A stretch of DNA of 64,000 nt from Mercurialis annua. Lineage: Eukaryota; Streptophyta; Magnoliopsida; Malpighiales; Euphorbiaceae. The stretch covers positions 23,544,628 through 23,608,627 of the forward strand of contig NC_065576.1 of assembly GCF_937616625.2 (NCBI RefSeq), read 5' to 3'. Under the pieces are notes generated by a model. The model was not told where the DNA came from, made no database searches, and was given only the letters and a program-made list of their open reading frames with translations. Of the stretch, positions 49,190 through 60,265 are shown one piece after another. The position numbers were made by a program, and so were the translations under genes. Each line of letters starts with the position of its first letter. Position 1 is the first letter of the stretch.

Positions 49190-49773
49190 CAATTTAAGCC
49201 TAACGTTTACAAACATTATGAAAGAAATCCAAACGTTTCCCCTTTTTAGCGATTGAAGCCAAACATTTACAAGAGTTTCGAAACAAAACAAGCGTTTCAC
49301 CTTTTTAGCAATTTCAAGCAAACGTTTACAAACGTAACGAAACAAATCCAAGCGTTTCACCTTTTTAACAATTTAAGCCAAACGTTTACAAATGCTATGA
49401 AACAAATCCAAGTGTTTCACCTTTTTAGCAATTTAAGCCAAACGTTTACAAACGTTACGAAACAAATCCAAACGTTTCACCTTTTTAGCTATTTATGCCA
49501 AACGTATACAAACGTTACAAATAAATCCAAACGTTTCACCTTTTTAGCAATTTAAGCCAAATTTACAAACGTTGCGAAAAAAATCCAAACGTTTCCCCTT
49601 TTTAGCGATTTATGCCAAACGTTGACAAACGTTACGAAACAAATCCAAACGTTTCCCCTTTTTAGCGATTTAAGCCAAACGTTTACAAACGTTGCGAAAC
49701 AAATTCAAACGTTTCACCTTTTTAGCGATTTAAGCCAAACATTTACAAACGTTACGAAAAAAATCCATACGTT
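49190..49773 (+). repeat. Third, truncated copy of the 3.44-kb segment
   Basis: The markers GCCTAACG...ATGAAAGAAATCC, AAGCCAAATTTACAAACG and TTTATGCCAAACGTTGAC recur in order, as at 41650-42220. The copy stops at the outer LTR boundary. Satellite on the far side (62025 on) does not continue it. Confidence 0.8.
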
Positions 49774-50284
49774 TGGTAGCTTGTCGGATCACATACTAGA
49801 GTTTCAGCTCAAAACAATCATTCAAGTAATCAAATTATATATATGCGATGCATATAATCATAGTATATGAAAATATTTTTTATAAAAAATACGTGAAAGT
49901 AAAATGCAACTCACAGAACTCGCTATCCCAAAAGTGCAATATTATAATCCCGCAAGTGTAAGCTCAATGCGTTGTTCGATCACGTAGCTACTCCAGCTAG
50001 ACGGCTTGGTAGCTTGTCGGTATGTCAGTTACTTAATCGAGTTACATGTACGTTTAATCCATAAACGTAGGCTTAGTACTAATACCCTAAGTTATAAACT
50101 TAGGTTAGCACGATCTTATCTCAATTATGACTCTTAACCTCGATAAACTCTTAATAAACTCCTTATACTTAGCCGAGGTAATTCTCGTATTCATTCTATC
50201 GATTTCCAAACATAGGTTACATATGCTTCGAAACCTAACCACGTCTGACTCGCTTATCGTTCGGTTTTTCACGTTCTCAGAGCC

Positions 50285-50415
50285 CAGAATCATTTAGCGG
50301 GACATGGCACATCGTGTCGGACCTCGGTACGTCGTGTCCATCAATAAAGGGGAGGAGCCCGACATTTGGCACGACGTGCCTCCATTCAAATGAAGGGAGC
50401 ACGTCGCGCTTCCCA
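50285..50415. repeat. CG-centred dyad-like motifs in outer LTR
   Basis: Variants of GGCACGTCGTGTC are repeated here, including the near-perfect dyad GGCACG-A-CGTGCC, together with TACGTCGTGTCC and AGCACGTCGCGC. A matching set lies at 60815-60880 across the nested insertion, including GTCGCGCGAC, which is a 10-bp palindrome. Confidence 0.65.
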
Positions 50416-50709
50416 ATAGCTCGACGTTATAATACAAAAACTCTCAAATATCTTAAATATCAAGCTAGAACGCAAAAAACGCTTAAAACGGCTAAGTCAA
50501 GGCATATACGATCAATTCACCCATTGAAAACAAAAGTGAGCAACTAAAACCTCATTTACAGCAATAAAACATTGATTCTTACATTTATTTGATGCTCTAG
50601 GATGATAGACAATCTTTTCCTCTTTTCAACATAATGAGAATCGCTCAATTCCGAGTCCGAACGAAGAAATTATGCCGATTGCGAGTTCGCTCCCGTCGCT
50701 AGATTATAT

Positions 50710-50714
50710 CGTAC
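50710..50714 (+). repeat. Target site duplication of nested element, left (CGTAC)
   Basis: CGTAC precedes the 3' LTR. The right-hand counterpart at 60815-60819 is CGCAC. The single C/T difference is consistent with decay after insertion. Confidence 0.75.
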
Positions 50715-52550
50715 TGTCACGACCCGATTTCCCCCTTGAAACTCGAGCCGAGACCGGCGCTAGGAAATGGGAATTGTTGTTCCAAAACCCGTAGCAAGCC
50801 TAAAACCTCTATAAATTTTTCGCAAATATAAACCTAGATCGTACCTCGCGTAAAACCCGTTTACAAAAAACACCGTTAAAACATTTTTTCGTTTAACGTG
50901 TAAAACACATTTTGAAAATATTCAAATAAGAAAAATCACATTTTCAGAAATGCTGGTTGAATAACCCTAGTTATTCTGACCTTCGTGCATTTCTGAAAAC
51001 CGGTGCAGTGGTACAGGGACTTAGCTCACGTGCCTTGCCTAACAGGCAGCCCTGTCTCAAACCACACATCCGAACAATATGTTTAATAAAATATATCGAA
51101 CACTTTCCTTTTTAAAGCGTTACATTAAACATATTAAAAAATGCACAGCATGCACACAAACGTAAGGCCAGCTAAACTATACAAGTGTCTTTGCAGACCA
51201 AAGACACGAAGCTTGGCCCACCCGTAGGGGACACCATAAAAAACCATATGCCTAATAAGTAGCCACCTTGTAGAGTTAGACAAAGTCAGGTTCCTATCAG
51301 AGTGTATAGACAGAGGAACCCTGACATGGCCACAGGCATAACACACTTATATACACTATTGCAGCATCTAAGAGTTTAAAGTGTTATTTACATAACAACA
51401 AGATAAGCATCCCTGATGGAAAAGGGTGGAAGCTCTACAAGACCCGGTAGCTAGGTACCTTAAAATGATAAACAACAACGGAGTCAGAAATATAAATATT
51501 TCTGAGTGAGTAGATAGGTTTACAGTTAATTACCAAAATCGCATATAGACAAAATATTGGTATATAAAAATATTACCAGTCCTCGATCCAAATGAAACCC
51601 TAGTCCTGTTATGTTATAATGCTATCACATATAATGCATATGCTCAACTCTTGTTTAATACATGATGAGTTGTATACATATGTATCACATCCATCTTGAC
51701 TCTGCATAGGGTTGCTGGGCCGGAACTCAAATCATTGCCACCTCAGGACTACCGAGTAGGTTTAAGCCGCTTTACAAGCATCTGACTTAAAACCTAATAT
51801 AAGTATGTATGCTTATAATATTTACCTCCCATCTAGTTCATTAACACCGCTAATCACACAGTCCTATTGTTGCCCAATAGATAGCTCGTTTCAGTGGATC
51901 TTCTTTGGCTAAGTTTCGTACTTAGTGCGATTTATGTATTTAAAAACAATTGAATACTAATATTCAAAAGTAAACAAATGAACTCACAAACACCGCTAGG
52001 TCTGGAAATTAATTATGTGGTTTAGGTCAAACTGCTGCCTAGCTGGTCGGACTAAACACACAAAGCAAACAGGATAAAACACATCAATATATGTTTCCTA
52101 TAAAATTTCTAGGTTCATAAACCCAGATCTAGGTCAAACATATAGTCATATAAACACTTAACACTTATGGTCTGTTTTCTTTTAAAACCATAGTATTCAT
52201 TCTCATTTTGAGAAAACGTTTTAACTTCTCTTTATAAGCTATTTTTGGTATCACAATATCTAAAGAAAACCATTTATAGCATAGACCCAATTGTCAAAAC
52301 AATTCTCAGTTATATACTAAGTATTTAGCAAAACCGATTGCTAAATCTTTAAAACCGTTTGAATGTCGACTTTAACTATTTTATTTACTTTTAAAATCTC
52401 TTTTTAAAAGTCTTTAGGTTTAGGTTATAAAACCTTTTCACTTTCTTCCAAAACAAGTTATCATTTTAAAACGTTTTTGGATCAACGAAACTACGTCAAG
52501 TTCTTAATGCAAAAGCCCCGAAAAGAATCCCCCTTATCGGCATCTCGACA

Positions 52551-52669
52551 CGGTGCACGATCGTTCACCTTGGGTGCATGATCGTGCACCCCAGGGCAGT
52601 GCACGATCGTGCACCCTAGATGGTGCACGTTCGTGCACCTTAGTGCAGGTTCGTGCACCCGAGTGCACA
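52551..52669. repeat. Dyad run in 3' LTR, five units
   Basis: Five units of GTGCACG-NN-CGTGCAC, two intact and three with one arm mutated (GTTCAC, GTGCAT, GTGCAG). 52599-52614 is a perfect 16-bp palindrome, and 52622-52639 has 8-bp arms GGTGCACG around TT. Units are separated by short spacers such as CCCAGGGCA and CTAGATG. Confidence 0.9.
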
Positions 52670-53001
52670 GCCCCGGGAAATTCGATTTCTCGGGCTTTTT
52701 GACGTGCTTTAACCCCGTTTTTCCGCCCCTAACACGTATACACATTCCAATCTATCCCTATTCACCTTCGAAACGTAAAAAACAATACGTTTACGTTCGA
52801 TTCGATACAATAACCGTTTATAAACGAATATATATTCGAAATATATAAAAATAAACGTTTAATACATGTTTAATACCTCGATTAATTGAGTAATCGTCGA
52901 AGAAACGGAGTTAGAATTGAGAAACGGATCGAACGGCAGAAACCTTAAGTCGCCGCACGTACTGAGAGCTAAAGCAGCTCTATTTTGCTAAGCAAAAAAA
53001 G

Positions 53002-53053
53002 AAAATAAGGTTTTTGTACCTTATTTTGATATCAAATGATATATATATATAGT
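53002..53053 (-). promoter_or_regulatory. TATA-like run and stem-loop in 3' LTR
   Basis: In LTR sense, CTATATATATATATC (53053-53039) is followed after 11 bases by the inverted repeat AAAATAAGGT...ACCTTATTTT (53027-53002) with a six-base loop. The same arrangement is found in the 5' LTR. Confidence 0.6.
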
Positions 53054-53599
53054 ATTGGTTAAAGTGCGTTTTAGTACTAGCTCAATCATGCACTTTAAAC
53101 CAACTTCTAAACTAGTCGTTCGTAGCCAAACAGAAACGATTTCCAAATTTCGTGAAAATTTTACTAAAAATCAAATAAAATATAACAAGAATTAAAATAT
53201 AATTTTTTGTCCCATCCGACTTATATTTTATTCTTAATAAATCATTTTCGATTTATTAGGTCAGCATTGACTGCGCTTGATAAAATTTCTCCTTCCAAAT
53301 TTTATGAAATTTTCACGATAACCTTATTAAAATATTTCGCGAATATTAGAACAAAACATATTCGCTAGGGACTTATGAATTATTCTGCACTCAATTCATA
53401 AATCTATATTATCTCCGTTAACTATATAACTACTCAAATTTAAAGTCTAAAAATTTAAATTTGCAATCCAATAGCCATAATAAAAATTTAGGGACACTTG
53501 TAAATTAAATTCATCTTTAAATTTAATTTACCTAATCTCGTCTAATAAAATATTAGACACTTTGCTATATTTTAACCCATAAATTTCTGTGTTATTACA

Positions 53600-53640
53600 T
53601 TCTCTCCCCCTTATATAAATTCGTCCTCGAATTTACATAT
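53600..53640 (-). promoter_or_regulatory. Polypurine tract and conserved pre-LTR sequence
   Basis: The minus strand reads TTCGAGGACGAATTT, then AAGGGGGAGAGAA directly before the LTR start TGTAATAAC. A TTCGAGGACGAA-type segment just upstream of a G-rich purine tract is familiar at the 3' end of plant Ty3/gypsy elements. The tract primes plus-strand synthesis. It is retained here although pol is gone. Confidence 0.85.
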
Positions 53641-56532
53641 ACTTACTTTTCACTTATAATCCAAACTTCACTTATACTTAATCTCAATTTATGCGCTATC
53701 TTGACTAACATCATCAATCATATCTCTCTTTCTCACTGTTATTCATATCATCTATTTGAACTTCCGTTTATCAAACAGATTATCCACTTTATATACCTCT
53801 CCTGATCCTATAATTCGTATAGAATACCTTTTACTCCTTAGCTTAGCGTCCTACAACGCATTCTAAGGACTAACCTCTCTTGTTTCTCTTTCGCCAAGCA
53901 ATACAAGCGTGCAAGTTAGTATCATATAACTTACTCTGTGGTTATCGTAAAACTAGATTACCTTTACTAGCTTTTGATAACTCCACTTTTAATATACCAC
54001 CTTTGTCAGACATCTTTATTTATTTTATTTTTCTTTCTTTTATTTTCTTTTCAACCTTGGTTATTTGTTTTTATTGAGATGACTTTTAGTATGTTTTATG
54101 ATTACTGTTTCATAAACTAACAACTCATCTTTTAGTTTCCTTACAATTCTATACCTTGTATAGCATGTCCTTTATTTTCTTCCTCAATCCATAGTAACTT
54201 CCTGTTACATATTGGGTAACTGATCTTCTCTCCTGCAGGAATGTGGTTGTACAGGTGTGGGTGTGGTTATAATCTAACTATCTCACTATAGAACACCTTT
54301 TAACTTCCTTTATAATCACCGCAAAACTATACTTCCATTGCTAGTTTTCGGTATTTCCAAGGTTAATTAGACTTCTTAACTTTTTTTCCACCTACATAAC
54401 CTCCTTATTCACAGCTGACAGTTTTCATAACTGTACTATAGCTGTTACTATCGCGTTTAATTTACTGACTATTAGCTTTAGCTCCATTTTTAAAACATTT
54501 CATTGTTAAAAACAAATGTTTATTAAGTAATTTCCACTTTTAGTCGGTGATGCTTTACGCATTTCTGGCCCGACGGTCAAAATACATGCACACTACATGT
54601 ACATTCCGTTACCAGTCAGCCTAGACTTCACAGTCATAAGGCTCGGTTATCGAAATTTTCATCTTTTGAAGTTACTGTCTCAATATAGTTTTCAAATTCA
54701 TTTGTATACATATAAGCTAATTAAAATTTATACTTATTAACGTTATCACTTGCACTTTTGGCTCACTGCCAAATTCACGCAAGTTTCACAACATCACCTC
54801 CATCATCGAGCACATTGTAACGCTCCGTTCAACGATCGCAACGGTTAAAACTTAGATAACAGTCCTGGGAGTATCATATCCCAATATCAAACCGATCTAA
54901 CGGTTCGAGTACTAGTTACTGGGGTTTTACTACACATTGTTAGTTTTCAGATAACATCTGAAACTTACTCCTTCAATTCTTTATCTCTTTCTTACCTTGA
55001 TAACATTTCCATTTATGTTAATCCAAGATTTATTATACTGTTTAAGTATATTGTTTATTCATTAAATAATTGATAATTATTTATTAATGAACACCTCATT
55101 TGATACGACTTCACAAAGTCTGTCAGTTTTTGACATAATCAATGACTCTCTCTTTACTCAAATTAGAACTAGTAGTTTAACTACTTGGTTCTGATAATTA
55201 TTTTCCTTTTCATCATCTTTCTTTTAATTAATTATTTCGTTGTTGTTTATTGGTTAAGTGCCGAGGTTTACTCCTCTCAGACTTATGAGTTTTGATTCAT
55301 CTAACCATTCGTCTGGATTCAAGAGATATGTCCATAACTGACATCTGCTCTCTCTGTAAGACCAATCTCAGATCCATTTTAATTAAACACATGCGTATGA
55401 CTTTATTCACCGACAGTTACTTGAAGTCAAACTAACCGAGTTGTGTTTAATTAAATCCTACTCTCTCTTATCTTAATCGTGGTAAGTTTCTATTATCTAC
55501 TCTCAAACTTTTATTTATCATAAAAGTCCATTACTAGACTTACATCTCAGTCTATCTCAGAGTAAGAATGTAAATTCTCACTTCCTACCCTTCTCATTCC
55601 TTATTAATTTCTGATGTTTCAGAATGAAATATTAGAATCCAGATCTTTATTGTTTATTATGAACAATAAAAATCACAACATTTTATCTCCACTATCTTGT
55701 ATCCTATCTTGACATTATTACAGAGTTTTCGTTCGAGTATGCTTACATTTTAAAACAAATACAGTTTGTTTTGTAAACAAATTGTTTCTCAATAATTTAT
55801 TTCACAATAGTTTTGTTTTATAAAAAATATGGCTCAAACCAATCGTTTAAAACATATGTACATATACGCACATATTCACCCACATATTCAAATATATGTG
55901 TACAAGCTGGATTTTCTTTAAATTCATCTTTTCAAAACTATGAATCTAACAATTCACATTTCGAAATTTTTGTACAGTTGTGGCTTAGGGTGATGACATC
56001 TCTCATCCCCAAAGAGTTGTTATGCAATCCACTTTCTCTTTGATATACTAATATACATGATGCATGTCCTAACAAAATCATTTTTTTTGTATAAGTATAT
56101 GGAATTCAAGTATTCCTTTTTCTATAGTGGTCGTTGCAATGTGCATTCATGATGTAAGCATACTCGAACGAAATAATACATTCTTTTAAAACAAAACAGC
56201 ATACTCACTTTGTAAGCTTCTTTCAAACTACTTCTCCGTAATATTTCAAGTTTCTTAATCCTAATACTTTATCCTCACATTAGGATTATTATTTCTTTAC
56301 ATTATTTAGTTGATTATCAATAGTTATTGATTTTTATTATAAGGATGCACGTTTCTTAACATCCCTAACATTTTCATTCATCTTTTAATGTTTACTTGTA
56401 TGTGTTTTTCTTTTTTGTTTAAGGATATAATTTATATATGTAGTTTATGTTTTCCAATTCTAATGCGAATATTGAAAACATATAAACAGACTAACTTAAA
56501 CATTAGACGCATAACTAAACATTACCTAACGA
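53641..56532 (-). other. Non-coding internal region of gag-only element
   Basis: About 2.9 kb of AT-rich sequence. I see no protease, reverse transcriptase, RNase H, integrase or chromodomain motif on the minus strand, and no gene on the plus strand. Short plus-strand frames at 53880-54077, 55813-56043 and 56388-56684 look like chance. It may be replaced or highly decayed pol sequence. Confidence 0.7.
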
Positions 56533-57355
56533 TTATCGCTGAGACGGAAACGCCTCACGAATCATCGGGCCTTTACCTCGCGCTCCGTGGAATTTTAGTT
56601 TTCCCTTATTCTTTCCCCCTCGTGGAACAAAATAGGGTTTGTAGTGCCTCGTGGGTCCAGAATTTCCTATGCCAGGAAATGTAGCAGTAAGTTCTTCAGG
56701 TTTGGTGTAATAGTACGGCTGGAGGGGTATGTCGTTCCTCCTCAACTTATTCTCTATCTGTTTTGCGCGTCCATCCAGATATGCCACATAATCAGACTTT
56801 ACCGCCGTGAGTTCCTTGAACTCAGGCCCCAAACCTTTTACATACCTACTTGCAACTTCCTCACCATCACGAACTAACTCAGGTACTTCTTCGCATAAAC
56901 TCGATAGTGTATGCCTCCACATTCAAATCTTCCCTAGTATACTTGTCCATATAATCCCTCAGCCTATCCAAACTTTGGTTCTCTTGCATCTCCTACTCGC
57001 TCACATACTCCCACGACTGACTCGGCGAGTGTCTTATTTGCTGTTGAACCCTCCTTAGATGGTCCACCTAATCTAAGAACTCTTTTACCTTAAATCCCAG
57101 ATAAGCCGATGTAGCAGTCGATTCAGACACAGAGCTATGGCTATTTCCAGTACTTTTTATATCTTCATTCAAAATTCTCTCTAATTCCTCCATTCCAATT
57201 GCATCCTCCCATATGTACATGTCGCATGCTGATGTTGAGTCAACAGTCTCTATGGGATCAGATGTATCGTGTATAACAGGCAAACCTGGTACATTATGTG
57301 GATCAGACCCCACATGCAAATGAGCTCTACTTGGCCCAGACATACTGAAACACAT
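56533..57355 (-). pseudogene. Ty3/gypsy-type gag, broken
   Basis: The first Met is at 57353-57355. The opening stretch (95 codons) ends at a TAG at 57068-57070. The same frame continues through a second TAG at 56993-56995 to a TGA at 56879-56881. The better gag signature lies in another frame (56533-56922), so a frameshift falls between about 56882 and 56940. That part contains PELVRDGEEVASRYVKGLGP, which resembles the core of the retrotransposon gag family (PF03732-type), and ends in a basic segment rich in Lys, Gly and Arg. No CCHC knuckle follows. Gag would form the RNA-packaging particle; this copy cannot make an intact one. Both TAG codons could derive from CAG or TGG by C-to-T or G-to-A change. 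Confidence 0.8.
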
Positions 57356-57872
57356 GAAATTTCAGCATAAGTACCGTATTTAATAGTTATAGAAAAATCA
57401 CATTTTCATATAACAGGTATAAACTATTAAACCCGTATAAGCAAAACACATAACAATCAAACACAATTCAGAGAAAATCTAAATATTTTCTCGAAAAAAA
57501 TTCAAAGAAAATCTCCGCTTTGTCCTGTGTTCAAACAGAACCATTCTCCTCGAATACTGGTCATCTGTTCTGACCATTTCGCTTCATGATTTTAACGTGT
57601 TTCCAACTTAGAAACATCTCACATGTTCCATCAGTTGTAACATCTCTCGAACACAAGAACAACTAATGTGTTCCTGATCAAAATATCAATACATACTATA
57701 CACATATATAGTTGCTATCTATAGCTGAATGTATTCAATAACTGACAACTGATCAAAAATGACATGAATCCTATGTTGCTGCAATAGTTTACTAGGAATT
57801 CTTATGACTTCTATAACCTCTACTTAACATATGTCAGCAACAATATTTCGGACATTCAAGTCCTAAAACATT
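57356..57872 (-). other. Leader of gag-only element
   Basis: 517 bases between the primer site and the first gag Met. AT-rich, with no repeat or open frame of note. Confidence 0.65.
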
Positions 57873-57884
57873 GCTCTGATACCA
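57873..57884 (-). promoter_or_regulatory. Primer binding site, initiator Met-tRNA (gag-only element)
   Basis: The minus strand reads TGGTATCAGAGC, four bases (AAGG) after the LTR end. It is the same primer as the copia element and supports the minus-strand direction. Confidence 0.93.
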
Positions 57885-59728
57885 CCTTTGTACGACTCGA
57901 TTTCCCCCTCGAAACTCGAACCGAGACTGGCGCTAGGGAATGGGAATTGTTGTTCCGAAACCCGTAGCAAGCCTAAAACCTCTATAAATTTTTCGCAAAT
58001 ATAAACCTAGATCGTACCTCGCGTACGACCCGTTTTCAGAAAACATCGTTAAAACATTTTTACGTTTAACGTGGAAAACAAATTCTGAAAATATTCATAT
58101 AAGCGAAATCACATTTTAAGAAATGTTGGTTGAATAACCCTAGTTATTATGACCCACGCGCATTTCTGAAAACCGGTGCGGTGGTACAAGGACTTAGCTC
58201 ACGTGCCTTGCTTCACAGGCAGCCCTGTCTCAAACCATGCATCCGAACAATATGTTTAATAAAATATATCGAAAACTTTCCTTTTCAAAGCGTTACATTA
58301 AACATATTAAAAACATGCACAGCAGGCACACAAACGTAAGGCCAGCTAAACTATACACAGTGTCTTTGCAGACTAAAGACACGAAGCTTGGCCCACCCAT
58401 AGGGGACACTATAAAACACCATATGCCTATTAAGTAGCCACCTAGTAGACTTAGACAAAGTCAGGTTCCTATCAGAGTGTATAGACAGAGGAAACCTGAC
58501 GTGGCCACAGGCATAACACACCTATATACACTATTGCAGCATCTAAGAGTTTAAAGTGTTATTTACATAACAACAAGATAAGCTTCCCTGATGGTAAAGG
58601 GTGGAAGCTCTACCAGACCCGATAGCTAGGTACCTGAAAATGATAAAAAACAACTGAGTTAGAAATATAAATATTTCTGAGTGAGTAGATAGGTTTACAG
58701 TTAAATACCAAAATCGCATATAGACAAAATATCGGTATATAAAAATATTACCAGTCCTCGATCCAAATGAAACCCTAGTCCTGTTACGTTATAATGCTAT
58801 CACATATAATGCATATGCTCTACTCTTGTTTAATATAGGATGAGCTGTATACATATGTATCACAGCCATCTTGACTCTGCATAGGGTTGCTGGGCCGGAA
58901 CTTAAATCACTGCCACCTCAACACTACCCACTAGGTTTAAAAGCATCTGACTTAAAACCTAATATCAGTATGTATGCTTATAATATTTACCTCTCATCTA
59001 GTTCATTAACACCGGTGATCACACAGTCATATTGTTGCCCAATAGATAGCTCGTTTCAGTGGATCTTCCTTGGCTAAGTTTCGTACTTAGTGCGATCTTT
59101 GTATTTAAAAACAATTGAATACCAATATTCAAAAGTAAACAAATGAACTCACAAACACCGCTAGGTCTTGAACTTAATCCTGTGGTTGAGGTCATACTAC
59201 TGGCTAGCTGGTCGGACTAAACACACAAAGCAAACAGGATAAAACACATCAATATATAGTTCTTATAAACTTTCAAGGTTTATAAACCCAGATCTAGGTC
59301 AACAATATAATCATATAAACACGTAATACTTATGGTCTGTTTTCTTTTAAAACCATAGTATTAATTCTCATTTTGAGAAAATGTTCTAACTTCTCTATAG
59401 AAGTTATTTTAGGTATCACAATACCTAAAGAAAACCATTTATAGTATAGACCCAATTGTCAAAACAATTCTCAGTCATATACTATGTATTTAGCGAAACC
59501 GTTTTCTAAATCTTTAAAACCATTTAAATGTCGACTTTAACTATTTTAAAGTCTGTTATAAGCGTTTAACTTTACTTTTAAAATCTCTTTTAAAAGTCTT
59601 TAGGTTTAGGTTATAAAACCTTTTCACTTTCTTTCAAAACAAGTTATCAATTTAAAACGTTTTCGGATCAACGAAACTACATCAAGTTCTTAGGGCAAAA
59701 GCCGCGAAAAGAATCCCCCTTATCGGCA

Positions 59729-59874
59729 GTGCACGATCGTGCACCCCAGGGCAGTGCACAATCGTGCACCCCAGGGCAGTGCACGATCGTGCACCCTAGA
59801 TGGTGCACGTTCGTGCACCTTAGTGCACGGTCGTGCACCCTCTCATGGTGCACGTTCGTGCACCCGAGTGCACA
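59729..59874. repeat. Dyad run in 5' LTR, six units
   Basis: Six GTGCACN-NN-CGTGCAC units, with perfect palindromes at 59729-59744 and 59779-59794. Central bases vary (GATC, AATC, GTTC, GGTC) while the arms are kept. In LTR sense they lie about 940-1085 bases from the start, downstream of the TATA-like run, so they would be transcribed. Confidence 0.9.
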
Positions 59875-60214
59875 GCCTCGGGAAAATCGATTTCCCGGGC
59901 TTTCCGACGTGATTTAACCCCGTTTTCAGCCCCTAACACGTATACACATTCCAATCTATCCATATGCACATTCGAAACGTAAAAACAATACGTTTACGTT
60001 CGATTCGATATGGTAACCGTTTATAAAAAAATATATATTTGAAATATATCGAAATATATCAAAATAAACGTTTAATATGAGTTTAATACCTCAATTACTT
60101 GAGTAATCGTCGAAGAAACATAGTTAGAATTAAGAAAGGGATCGAACGGCCGAAACCCTAAGTCGCCGCATGTACTGAGAGCTAAAGCAGCTCTATTTTG
60201 CTAAGCAAAAGAAG

Positions 60215-60265
60215 AAAATAAGGTTTCTGTACCTTATTTTGATATCAAATGATATATATATATAG
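60215..60265 (-). promoter_or_regulatory. TATA-like run and stem-loop in 5' LTR
   Basis: In LTR sense, CTATATATATATATC (60265-60251) is followed by an inverted repeat with 10-bp arms AAAATAAGGT / ACCTTATTTT (60240-60215) and a six-base loop. The stem sits where transcription would start. Both arms are unchanged in the other LTR, while the loop differs by one base. Confidence 0.6.

Larger units (their letters stand above)
36951..49773 (+). repeat. 60-bp satellite array, block 2 (12.8 kb)
   Basis: Same monomer and orientation as block 1, resuming in register after the solo LTR. It contains the second copy of the 2.5-kb dispersed segment and the 3.44-kb tandem duplication. It ends at about 49773 inside a monomer (AATCCATACGTTT) against the outer LTR. 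No gene is seen. Confidence 0.97.
49774..50714 (-). mobile_element. Outer gypsy-type LTR, left fragment
   Basis: Non-satellite, AT-rich sequence between satellite block 2 and the nested element. It pairs with 60815-62024 because the nested element's near-matching target duplication (CGTAC/CGCAC) joins the two pieces, and both pieces carry CACGTCG/GACAT dyad-like motifs. The plus-strand left edge (TGGTAGCTTGTCGG) lacks the TGTCACGACCC-type end of the related LTRs, and the motif GGTAGCTTGTCGG repeats near 50006, so this end may be truncated or rearranged. Open frames at 50105-50293 and 50314-50547 look like chance. Confidence 0.65.
50715..53599 (-). mobile_element. 3' LTR of gag-only element, 2885 bp
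   Basis: Minus strand from TGTAATAACACAG (53599) to GGGTCGTGACA (50715). It is alignable end to end with 57889-60814. It carries a TATA-like run at 53039-53053, a stem-loop at 53002-53027 and five GTGCACG-NN-CGTGCAC dyads at 52551-52669. Short open frames inside it (51134-51346, 52491-52745) have no supporting features. Confidence 0.92.

Noticed and set aside
6807..49360. Minus-strand 20-residue-periodic frames (for example 6807-7079, 9279-9491, 44300-44512, 49178-49360)
   Set aside because: They are the same satellite read backwards, open only where AAGC-to-GAAG or CACC-to-CGCC variants remove the consensus stop.
49774..50714. Calling the left fragment a complete 3' LTR end
   Set aside because: Its outer edge lacks the TG...CA-type end seen in its relatives and has no matching target duplication, so only a fragment is claimed.
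3633..57884. tRNA genes at the two TGGTATCAGAGC sites
   Set aside because: Only the 12-base complement of a tRNA 3' end is present, next to LTRs. These are primer binding sites.
50105..59917. Other short frames in the nested stack (50105-50293, 50314-50547, 51134-51346, 52491-52848, 53880-54077, 55813-56043, 56388-56684, 56644-57058, 58130-58437, 58871-59077, 59729-59917)
   Set aside because: They are LTR or non-coding element sequence, or the plus strand opposite the gag remnant. Cys/His-rich ones such as 59729-59917 are translations of the GTGCAC dyad run.
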